DNA of 8,997 nt from CAZQSL01 sp964595945 (GTDB taxonomy: Bacteria; UBP15; UBA6099; JAJRTR01). Location of the stretch: assembly GCA_964595945.1 (NCBI GenBank), contig CAZQSL010000137.1, forward strand, positions 1 through 8,997. The letters are read 5' to 3'. Made by a program: the position numbers and the translations under genes. The notes beneath the pieces were generated by a model. The model was given only the letters and a program-made list of their open reading frames with translations, had not been told where the DNA came from and did not search any database. Position 1 is the first letter of the stretch; every line of letters begins with the position of its first letter. Below are positions 1 through 6,025 of this stretch, piece after piece.

Positions 1-212
1 CCTTGATTACGGCCAAAAATCCGGCGCAATCCTGCTAAGGTTATTTTGTGACAAGCCCTTACCGATGATGCCACTGTTTGTCATTGGCCCTGGCAGTCAG
101 GATGAGTGGAAACTTCTCTGCTTCGGTCGGCAATGCCTGCATGTACCCATATCTGCCTATATGCGCACAGGCCGTACATATAGTGGATTTCTGAAAAACT
201 GCAAAAAAAGTT

Positions 213-240
213 TTGAAATAGTGCATTATTAATATAAAAT
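213..240 (+). promoter_or_regulatory. Sigma70-like promoter of the first gene
   Basis: TTGAAA (213-218) matches the -35 consensus at five of six positions, and TAAAAT (235-240) matches the -10 consensus at five of six. The spacer is 16 bp. The element lies in the AT-rich stretch just before the first gene, giving a predicted leader of roughly 55-60 nt. Base-pattern prediction only. Confidence 0.5.
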
Positions 241-289
241 AGTACATCCCGTGCGCCCATCGTTGCCTATAGTGAGCGCACAACATGTC

Positions 290-295
290 GGAAGG
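290..295 (+). promoter_or_regulatory. Ribosome binding site fixing the first gene's start
   Basis: GGAAGG lies 8 nt before the ATG at 304. It would overlap or abut the in-frame GTG at 295 and ATG at 298, so 304 is the best start. Confidence 0.6.
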
Positions 296-303
296 TGATG
301 ATA

Positions 304-1692
304 ATGGCGGACAGTTCTACAAAAGCGCACAGAGTCCCGATCGGTGAAGAGTTTTACCGTTATCTGAAAATAAGAGATGACAAGCTGCTCGAAAATATCG
401 AGCTCGCCGTGGAACTCTACACGGGCAAACACGACACCAAGGGACAGTCGTCGGAAGCAGCGGCCAATTTTGAGCGCGCCATCGGCATCTTCACCACTTC
501 CTATGTCCGCACCGCCCTTGAAATCTTCAAACAGCACGAACTCGGCCTTTCGCCGGAACAAAAAGTATTCCTCAACTTCGGCGTGCTCGACGCGCGCACG
601 ATCTCCAATCCAATGATCCTCGACGAGATCGGCAGTGAAATCTACAGAAAAACCGAATACAGGCATTACGAAATAAACTACATGTACAACTGGCTCGAAA
701 AGGTCGCCCGCGGCAGCATACCCCCGACTTCCGACACTGCCCAGATCAAGCAGAAATCAGTCAGTGAGGAAACCCTCAAAAAACGCCGCGAAAAACGAAC
801 CAAGCTCGAAATCGAAGTCGGCTTGCTCCGCAAGGAAGAGATCGACCGCGCCCAGGAAATGAAAACTCTCGCCTCTGTCTACCCAATCGACGGCAATATC
901 GCCGACAAATCCAAGATCATCAAAATCCTCAAGGACAAAGTGCTGCGTCTCGAAGCCGTCATCCGCGAGCAGGGCGTCCGCCTCGAAGAGATCGAAACCA
1001 TCCTCGCTCTCGAAAAAGGCATCGAAAACAGCCCGGAGCTCGGCGCTCAGAAATTCAACCGCATCAAAGAAGAATTCGAGATGCTCTCCCAGATCATGAA
1101 AAGCTGCGCCGTACGCGGCGGCCTCATCCGCAATACGCCCGTCCTCCTCGACAAGTTCATCCCCATGGACAGCCGCCTCAAGATCAACAACCGCGAAGCT
1201 GTCGCAAAACACCTCGCGGAATTCGAAGCCATCGACCACACGATCTTCATCGATAAAAACGGGAAACGAACCCCCCCGAAAGTCCTCATCATGCCGGGTG
1301 TCGGCACGGGCATGGCATGGAAAGACCGCATCATGATTTCCATTTTCCCTCCTGCCAATCTCGCCCAGGATGTCGCCATCGTCAAGGTGCTCGCAGGCTT
1401 CCGCTGGTACCTCGCCACCGACTCCTACAGTTGGAAAGACCTCCCCGGCGAACTCGGCAGCATGTATCAGGTCATCTATCCTGACAAGACTTTCAACAAC
1501 CTCGAAAAACAATTTATCGACGACTACACCAACTGGATGATCAAAGAGGCGCAGGGCTATCAGATACTCAATCCTGAAGTCCGCAAGCTGTTCTGGAAAA
1601 AAATCCCCTTCTCCAAAGAACTCAAGGAAAAGCTTTCACGCCGCGCCACAGTATATGCGCAACTGCTCGTTGCCGATAAAAAATCGACATAA
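304..1692 (+). CDS. Unrecognised cytoplasmic coiled-coil protein
   Basis: A 462-residue protein that I cannot assign to a named family. There is no signal peptide and no hydrophobic membrane segment, so it should be cytoplasmic. Residues 1-140 look helical and soluble, with many aromatic residues around 110-135 (Tyr/Trp-rich). Residues about 155-237 are a charged Lys/Glu/Arg heptad-like stretch, a probable coiled coil. Residues about 280-460 look globular, with FIPMDSRL near 285, a Gly-rich LIMPGVGTGMAW near 328-339 and a Trp-rich segment near 367-378. No nucleotide-binding or catalytic motif is evident. ATG 304 was chosen because GGAAGG sits 8 nt upstream; GTG 295 and ATG 298 are in frame but too close to it. 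The gene is followed after 71 nt by lnt and may share its transcript. C-ending codons and good base statistics make it a real gene. Function unknown; a role in organising a complex or the cell envelope is speculation from context. Confidence 0.85.
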   Translation: MADSSTKAHRVPIGEEFYRYLKIRDDKLLENIELAVELYTGKHDTKGQSSEAAANFERAIGIFTTSYVRTALEIFKQHELGLSPEQKVFLNFGVLDARTISNPMILDEIGSEIYRKTEYRHYEINYMYNWLEKVARGSIPPTSDTAQIKQKSVSEETLKKRREKRTKLEIEVGLLRKEEIDRAQEMKTLASVYPIDGNIADKSKIIKILKDKVLRLEAVIREQGVRLEEIETILALEKGIENSPELGAQKFNRIKEEFEMLSQIMKSCAVRGGLIRNTPVLLDKFIPMDSRLKINNREAVAKHLAEFEAIDHTIFIDKNGKRTPPKVLIMPGVGTGMAWKDRIMISIFPPANLAQDVAIVKVLAGFRWYLATDSYSWKDLPGELGSMYQVIYPDKTFNNLEKQFIDDYTNWMIKEAQGYQILNPEVRKLFWKKIPFSKELKEKLSRRATVYAQLLVADKKST

Positions 1693-1748
1693 CCGCGTTT
1701 TTGCCCTAATATGTGACAAGTGGAGACCACTCTGCATCTCACTTGACC

Positions 1749-1754
1749 GAGAGG
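1749..1754 (+). promoter_or_regulatory. Ribosome binding site selecting a TTG start for lnt
   Basis: GAGAGG lies 9 nt before an in-frame TTG at 1764. The farther in-frame GTG at 1713 has no purine-rich site ahead of it, so TTG 1764 is preferred. Confidence 0.6.
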
Positions 1755-1763
1755 TTTTTTGAC

Positions 1764-3365
1764 TTGGGCAAAAATAAAAAGAAAAACAGGTCGCAACCCG
1801 CCCCGGCGGCAACCCCGCCCGCGCCCGTAGAGGCGGCACGTCCGGCACTGCTCCGCAGGATTGCCATGACCGCGGCGCTGCCCGCCGCATCAGGTCTGCT
1901 CCTCGTACTCTGCTTTCACCCGTTCAGATTACACTTCCTCGCGTGGTTAGCGTTTATCCCGCTGCTGTATTCACTCGGCGGAGCAAGCCGCGGCGCACGC
2001 GCGCTTTCGTCATATATCTTCGGAGCCGCCTATCTCGGCGGCCTGCTGTGGTGGATCGCTGTAGTGCGCTTCCCGGCGGTCATCGGATACATCCTGCTGA
2101 CGCTGCTCGTGCCGCTGGTATTCATCCCGTGGGGGCTGCTGGCAGGCCGCATGCTCAGATCATCGCCAGCCGCCGCAGTCTTCGGCCCGGCGGCACTGTG
2201 GGTCTGTCTCGAAATCCTCTTTTCATACGGCACGTTCGCACTGCCGTGGTGGGCCGTGGGCAATTCGCAGTCGAGAAATCCCGCCATCGCCCAGCTCGCG
2301 TCGTTCGGCGGCATCTACATCATTTCATTTGTCGTCATCATGGCCAATTCCGCCATCTATCACCTCGCGGCCAGACCCGACCGGCGCACGCGGCCCTGGG
2401 CGGCCGCGGCCGCGGCCCTTTCTGTCGCAGCCGTCATCGCCGGCGCCGTCATCCTGCTGAAATACGCACCACCCGCAGCCTCACGACCCATCTCCATCGC
2501 CATCGCACAGCCCAACTACACTCAGGACGAAAAAGACGACCCCCAGTCATTCGCCAGGATATTCATGACACATCTCGACATGCTCCGCGAAACTCCAGCC
2601 GGCGATGACGCTCCCGACATCATCCTGTGGTCCGAGTCCATCACATTTAAAAACTGGCTCGAATCCGGCACTGCCGCCAATCTCGTCAACTACGAAATCC
2701 GCCCCCGCAAGTCACTCCTCGTCACAGGCGTCTACGACTGGGACGGCGAAGAGTCATACAACGCCATCTCGGCCATCGACCCTCTCGAAGGCATCACCGC
2801 CACCTATCGCAAACGCCAGATCGTCCCTTTCGGCGAAGCCGTCCCCTACAGAAAAACCTTCGAGAAAATCAGCCCCGCACTCGGCCAGTGGATCAAAGAC
2901 ACCATCTATGAAACTGACATGGGGCGCGGCGACAAACCTGTCATCTTCTCACACGACGGGCACAAATTCGCCGGCATTATCTGCTTCGAGTCCGTCATCC
3001 CCTGGATCGCGCGCGAAACCGCCGCCAAGGGCGCGGAATTCATATTCATCGTCACCAACGACGCATGGTTCAAAGACTCGCCCGCGCCACAGCAGCACGT
3101 CGACCTCGCCACATTCCGCGCCATCGAAAACCGCCGCTACGTCGTACAGGCCGCAAGCAACGGCGTCTCGGCCATCATCGACCCGATGGGCCGCATCACC
3201 GACTCCATACCACTTTACAAAAAACAAACCCTCTACGGCAACATCACTCCCCTCGACATCATGACTTTCTACACCCGCCACGGCGACCTCTTCGCCTGGC
3301 TCTGCGTGGCCCTCTCGTCACTTTTCATCGCTTTAACATTAGTACCCGCTCGTAAAAAATCCTGA
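1764..3365 (+). CDS. lnt: Apolipoprotein N-acyltransferase
   Basis: Transfers an acyl chain from phospholipid to the N-terminal cysteine of diacylglyceryl lipoproteins, the last step of lipoprotein maturation, in the inner membrane. From TTG 1764 the protein has 533 residues, near the family's usual 500-550. A short Lys-rich, Pro/Ala-rich cytoplasmic tail (1-30) is followed by several hydrophobic helices (about 34-233), a nitrilase-fold periplasmic domain (about 243-503) and a final membrane helix (about 508-528). By comparison with E. coli Lnt (E267, K335, C387), the catalytic triad is E291 in LWSES, K350 in YRKRQIVPFGE and C407 in IICFES. The supporting E358 and E409 and the signatures NDAWF, QHVDLATFRAIENRR and TFYTRHGDLFAW are also present. 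All catalytic residues are intact. The stop lies 17 nt before the next gene, whose ribosome site directly follows it, so the two are very likely cotranscribed. Confidence 0.96.
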   Translation: MGKNKKKNRSQPAPAATPPAPVEAARPALLRRIAMTAALPAASGLLLVLCFHPFRLHFLAWLAFIPLLYSLGGASRGARALSSYIFGAAYLGGLLWWIAVVRFPAVIGYILLTLLVPLVFIPWGLLAGRMLRSSPAAAVFGPAALWVCLEILFSYGTFALPWWAVGNSQSRNPAIAQLASFGGIYIISFVVIMANSAIYHLAARPDRRTRPWAAAAAALSVAAVIAGAVILLKYAPPAASRPISIAIAQPNYTQDEKDDPQSFARIFMTHLDMLRETPAGDDAPDIILWSESITFKNWLESGTAANLVNYEIRPRKSLLVTGVYDWDGEESYNAISAIDPLEGITATYRKRQIVPFGEAVPYRKTFEKISPALGQWIKDTIYETDMGRGDKPVIFSHDGHKFAGIICFESVIPWIARETAAKGAEFIFIVTNDAWFKDSPAPQQHVDLATFRAIENRRYVVQAASNGVSAIIDPMGRITDSIPLYKKQTLYGNITPLDIMTFYTRHGDLFAWLCVALSSLFIALTLVPARKKS

Positions 3366-3370
3366 CTCAC

Positions 3371-3375
3371 GGAGG
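3371..3375 (+). promoter_or_regulatory. Ribosome binding site of the MBL gene
   Basis: GGAGG lies 7 nt before ATG 3383. It nearly touches the in-frame GTG at 3377, so ATG 3383 is the start. Confidence 0.7.
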
Positions 3376-3382
3376 CGTGGAC

Positions 3383-3982
3383 ATGGAAATCATCGACATC
3401 AAGGCCGGAGCGCTCGAAACCAACTGCTACATCGTCGCGCAAGGCCAGGACGCAGTCGTGATCGACCCCGGCGCGGACGCGGAAAAAATCATCGCCGGCA
3501 TCTCCGCCCGCGACCTCACCATCCACTACATACTCCTCACCCACGGCCACTGGGATCACAAGGGCGCACTCAACGAAATGATCGACACATACCAACGCCC
3601 CGTCCTGCTGCACTCACGCGAAGCCGCATTCATCAAACTGCCCCCCCCCGATTGCTCACCCCTCACCGGCACAGGCAAATACCGGCTCCTCGACGGCGGC
3701 GAAACCATCACCGCCGGCGCACTCACCTTCCGCGTGCTCCCCACCCCAGGCCACACCCCGGGCGGCGTATGCTTCCTCTTCGACTCTCACTGCATCACCG
3801 GCGACACCCTTTTCAACGACGGCATCGGCCGCTCCGACTTCGAGGGCGGCGACTACGACACACTCATACAATCCATCAAAACACACCTCCTCACTCTCCC
3901 CGACTCCACTTCCATCCACCCCGGCCACGGCCCATCATCCACCATCGGACGCGAACGCCGCTACTTCTCGGACAATAAATAA
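3383..3982 (+). CDS. Metallo-beta-lactamase-fold hydrolase, glyoxalase II/YcbL-like
   Basis: A 199-residue soluble protein, probably a zinc- or iron-dependent thioester or ester hydrolase. Visible metal ligands are THGHWDH at 53-59 (H54, H56, D58, H59), H124 in PTPGHTPGG, D141 in TGDTLF and H182 in HPGHGPSST. This is the full ligand set of the family. GAGD-type substrate features cannot be judged. The ATNCY-like segment LETNCYIV near residues 11-18 and the length around 200 resemble the YcbL-type single-domain group. It lacks the extra C-terminal helical domain of classical GloB glyoxalase II, so the substrate is uncertain. There is no signal peptide, hence a cytoplasmic location. It follows lnt by 17 nt with its own strong ribosome site. 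A run of nine C falls inside the codons for PPPD (residues 87-90); slippage there would truncate the enzyme before the H124, D141 and H182 ligands. Confidence 0.93.
   Translation: MEIIDIKAGALETNCYIVAQGQDAVVIDPGADAEKIIAGISARDLTIHYILLTHGHWDHKGALNEMIDTYQRPVLLHSREAAFIKLPPPDCSPLTGTGKYRLLDGGETITAGALTFRVLPTPGHTPGGVCFLFDSHCITGDTLFNDGIGRSDFEGGDYDTLIQSIKTHLLTLPDSTSIHPGHGPSSTIGRERRYFSDNK
3641..3649 (+). repeat. Nine-C homopolymer inside the MBL gene
   Basis: Nine consecutive C residues encode three prolines in frame. Tracts of this length can slip in replication or be miscounted in sequencing. In this sequence the frame is intact. Confidence 0.9.
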
Positions 3983-4015
3983 TCCATCGCAACCCCCCTC
4001 GCCGCACACCATTAC

Positions 4016-4024
4016 TGTTATAAT
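4016..4024 (+). promoter_or_regulatory. Extended -10 promoter element
   Basis: TGTTATAAT combines a TGn extension with a perfect TATAAT hexamer (4019-4024). No convincing -35 hexamer lies upstream, which is typical for extended -10 promoters. It sits in the 103-nt gap before the FGE-like gene, in an AT-rich island within GC-rich DNA, so it probably starts a second transcription unit. Confidence 0.5.
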
Positions 4025-4044
4025 ATCTGATTGATGACCAATTC

Positions 4045-4050
4045 TATAAT
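4045..4050 (+). promoter_or_regulatory. Second TATAAT hexamer
   Basis: A second perfect TATAAT lies 26 bp after the first and 35 bp before the next start codon. It has no good -35 partner. A small dyad, ATTG-N5-CAAT (4030-4042), lies between the two hexamers and could be an operator, though its 4-bp arms could be chance. Confidence 0.3.
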
Positions 4051-4085
4051 CCGGCCCGCGCCACAACCCAGGCGGAGGACATACA

Positions 4086-4811
4086 ATGAAAACAACTCTT
4101 AAATATACCGTCGCTGCCTCACTGCTCACCATACTGCTACTCGCCGCCACCCACCTCGACAGCCGCCCCGCATGCCCCCCGGGCATGGTCTACTTCCCTC
4201 AGGGCACTTTCTTCTCCGGCCTCGGCAAAAAAGAATTCGTCTACCTCGTCACTCTCTGCAACTCGACTGTCGGCAACTGCTACGAAAGCTGGTTCGCAGA
4301 AGAAACACCCAAAAGCCTCAGAAAAAACCCCGCTTTCTGCATGGACATATACGAATACCCCAACACCAAATGGGAATACCCCCAGACAGCCGTATCATAC
4401 ACACAGGCACAATCACTTTGCGAACAGCAGGGCAAACGCCTCTGTACCGACGTCGAATGGGAACGCGCCTGCTCCACCAACGGCGACAACACCTGGAGCT
4501 ACGGCCCACGCTACGACATGGGCGCATGCAACGACGAAAGCGACGGCCGCTCCAACATCGGACACGCAGGCCGCAGCGGCATGTTCCCCAAATGCAAATC
4601 CCCCGCAGGCATCTACGACCTCAACGGCAACGTCGCCGAATGGGTCATCAACACATCTCAGACCAACGGAAAAATGCGACTCGAAACCGACCGCATGGTA
4701 CGCGGCGGCTCATACGGCGACAGCCCCATTTTCACGCGCTGCGGCTTCAGGGAATACCGCGAACCCGACTCCACAAAACAGGAAATCGGATTCCGGTGCT
4801 GCTCAAGATAA
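4086..4811 (+). CDS. Exported FGE/SUMF1-fold cysteine-rich protein
   Basis: A 241-residue protein of the formylglycine-generating-enzyme (SUMF1/EgtB/PvdO) fold. Residues 1-22 form a Sec-type signal peptide (KTTLKY, then a hydrophobic core). C30 in RPAC is not in a proper lipobox, so it is probably secreted to the periplasm or membrane-tethered, not a lipoprotein. Fold hallmarks are CPPGMVYFPQGTFFSG (30-45), FCMDIYEYPN (84-93), GKRLCTDVEWERAC (116-129), YDLNGNVAEWV (177-187), RGGSY (206-210) and GFRC (235-238). It has 12 cysteines, 11 after the signal peptide. C219 aligns with human FGE C341, with identical spacing to GFRC. The position of C336 appears to be P214. Formylglycine synthesis is therefore doubtful, and no sulfatase gene is nearby. 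A structural or ligand-binding role is as likely. The start is supported by GGAGG 7 nt upstream. The next gene follows after 22 nt. Confidence 0.88.
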   Translation: MKTTLKYTVAASLLTILLLAATHLDSRPACPPGMVYFPQGTFFSGLGKKEFVYLVTLCNSTVGNCYESWFAEETPKSLRKNPAFCMDIYEYPNTKWEYPQTAVSYTQAQSLCEQQGKRLCTDVEWERACSTNGDNTWSYGPRYDMGACNDESDGRSNIGHAGRSGMFPKCKSPAGIYDLNGNVAEWVINTSQTNGKMRLETDRMVRGGSYGDSPIFTRCGFREYREPDSTKQEIGFRCCSR

Positions 4812-4833
4812 CCCACCGCGGAGGCAACCGCAG

Positions 4834-5985
4834 ATGATATTTTCCTCAAGAGAATACGAAGAATCCGCACTCGCATCATACGCCGTCAAAAGCTCCATCT
4901 CCCTCGGACGCATCTATCCCGAACCCGAACACCCCTACCGCACACCCTTCCAGCGCGACCGCGACCGCATCGTCCACTCCTCCGCCTTCCGCCGCCTCGA
5001 AGCCAAAACCCAGGTCTTCGTCGCCACAGTCGCCATCGGCGGCTACTACCGCAACCGCCTCACACACACCATCGAAGTATCACAAATCACACGCACCATC
5101 GCACGATACCTCCGCGTCAACGAAGACCTCGCCGAAGCCATCGCCCTCGGACACGACCTCGGACACCCTCCCTTCGGACACATCGGCGAACACACCCTCA
5201 ACGAACTCATGACCAACCACGGCGGCTTCGAACACAACATCCAGAGCCTCCGCGTCGTCGACTTCCTCGAATCCCGCTACCCGCAATTCCCCGGCCTCAA
5301 CCTCAGCAACGAAGTCCGCGAAGGCCTCTTCAAACACAAAGAAACCACCTCCCCAGAAAACATCCCCCACGGCCTCGACCCCTCAGTCTCTCCCACCATC
5401 GAAGCCCAGATCGTCAACATCGCAGACGAAATCACCTACACCTGCCACGACGTCGACGACGGCGTCAAATCCGGCATCATCACCGAAGACATGCTCCGCG
5501 AAGTCCCCCTCTGCGCAAAAGTCCTCGAAGACATGAACAACGAAGACCCCATCACCAACCCCCGCATGCGCCGCTACCACCTCGTACGCAAAATCATCGA
5601 CGCACAGGTCTCCAACCTCATCAAAGCCACCACCAACAACATCATCTCTCAATTCATCGCCTCTCTCGAAGACGTCCGCTCACTCCACACGCCCATCGTC
5701 ACTTTCACCGACGACATGAAAATCGCCAACCAGCAACTCAAGGACTTCCTCTACGAAAAATTCTACCGCCACCCACGCGTACTCCAAACCTCCGACATCT
5801 CCGCCGACTGCATCACATTCCTCTACAAACACTTCCTCGCCAACCCCGGCGCCATCCCATCCGACACCAGAGCACGCTCCGGAGACGTCCCCCCCCAGCG
5901 CGTCGTCTGCGACTACATCGCAGGCATGACCGACACCTACGCACGCAGCGAATACTCACGCGTCGAAAACTACACTTCGTCCTGA
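4834..5985 (+). CDS. dgt: Deoxyguanosinetriphosphate triphosphohydrolase-like protein
   Basis: An HD-superfamily enzyme of 383 residues that hydrolyses dGTP (or other dNTPs) to the nucleoside and triphosphate in the cytoplasm. It belongs to the short, type-2-like group. It begins with the family pattern YRTPFQRDRDRIVHSSAFRR (35-54) and KTQVF (58-62). HD metal ligands are H78 in RLTHT, H107-D108 in GHDLGHPPFGH and D198 in NIADEITY. Family features TYTCHDVDDGV (201-211) and the C-terminal DYIAGMTDTYA (360-370) are also present. No key residue is missing. ATG 4834 has GGAGG 9 nt upstream. It lies 22 nt after the FGE-like gene and 40 nt before the SPOR-like gene, so cotranscription is likely. A run of eight C (5889-5896) lies near the 3' end. 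Codon use is very strongly C-ending. Substrate specificity (dGTP versus general dNTP) cannot be read from the sequence. Confidence 0.94.
   Translation: MIFSSREYEESALASYAVKSSISLGRIYPEPEHPYRTPFQRDRDRIVHSSAFRRLEAKTQVFVATVAIGGYYRNRLTHTIEVSQITRTIARYLRVNEDLAEAIALGHDLGHPPFGHIGEHTLNELMTNHGGFEHNIQSLRVVDFLESRYPQFPGLNLSNEVREGLFKHKETTSPENIPHGLDPSVSPTIEAQIVNIADEITYTCHDVDDGVKSGIITEDMLREVPLCAKVLEDMNNEDPITNPRMRRYHLVRKIIDAQVSNLIKATTNNIISQFIASLEDVRSLHTPIVTFTDDMKIANQQLKDFLYEKFYRHPRVLQTSDISADCITFLYKHFLANPGAIPSDTRARSGDVPPQRVVCDYIAGMTDTYARSEYSRVENYTSS
5889..5896 (+). repeat. Eight-C homopolymer inside dgt
   Basis: Eight consecutive C residues sit within the codons for VPPQ (residues 352-355), just before the conserved C-terminal DYIAGMTD segment. 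The frame is intact here. Confidence 0.9.
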
Positions 5986-6010
5986 TACACACAAGCGCAA
6001 TATCACTCAC

Positions 6011-6016
6011 GAAAGG
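6011..6016 (+). promoter_or_regulatory. Ribosome binding site selecting a TTG start
   Basis: GAAAGG lies 9 nt before TTG 6026. No in-frame ATG or GTG near the 5' end would preserve the signal peptide, so TTG is the start. Confidence 0.6.
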
Positions 6017-6025
6017 CCACTGAAA

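Larger units (their letters stand above)
1..303. other. Leader region without a confident gene
   Basis: No protein or RNA gene can be supported here. One forward frame is open from the left edge (base 2) to a TAA at 230-232, about 76 codons. Its codons lack the C-ending preference of every real gene in the window, and the peptide shows no motif I recognise. It could be the degraded or genuine tail of an upstream gene, but chance is as likely. The last 90 bases turn AT-rich and hold the promoter for the first gene. Confidence 0.5.

Noticed and set aside
59..286. Minus-strand open frame in the leader region
   Set aside because: No recognisable motif, codon use unlike the real genes, and it runs across the predicted promoter of the first gene.
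757..1512. Long minus-strand open frame opposite the first gene
   Set aside because: Its product is an Asp/Glu/Phe-rich low-complexity mirror of the coiled-coil gene's codons. It has no motif and lies fully antisense to a better-supported gene.
1684..1712. Possible promoter TCGACA-17-TAATAT between the first gene and lnt
   Set aside because: The -10 matches only four of six positions and the -35 overlaps the previous gene's end. It is too weak to call.
1718..1745. Imperfect hairpin (AAGTGGAGA with TCTCACTT) just before the lnt ribosome site
   Set aside because: It has a bulge and short arms. It does not cover the ribosome site, so there is not enough to call it a regulator.
1713..1763. GTG 1713 as the lnt start, adding 17 residues
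   Set aside because: No Shine-Dalgarno sequence precedes it, while GAGAGG precedes the in-frame TTG 1764 at good spacing.
1943..2608. Plus-strand open frame inside lnt
   Set aside because: Out-of-frame translation gives an Arg/His-rich sequence; lnt has all catalytic motifs in the other frame.
4172..4837. Plus-strand open frame overlapping the FGE-like gene
   Set aside because: The product is Arg/His/Gln-rich shadow sequence produced by C-rich codons read in the wrong frame.
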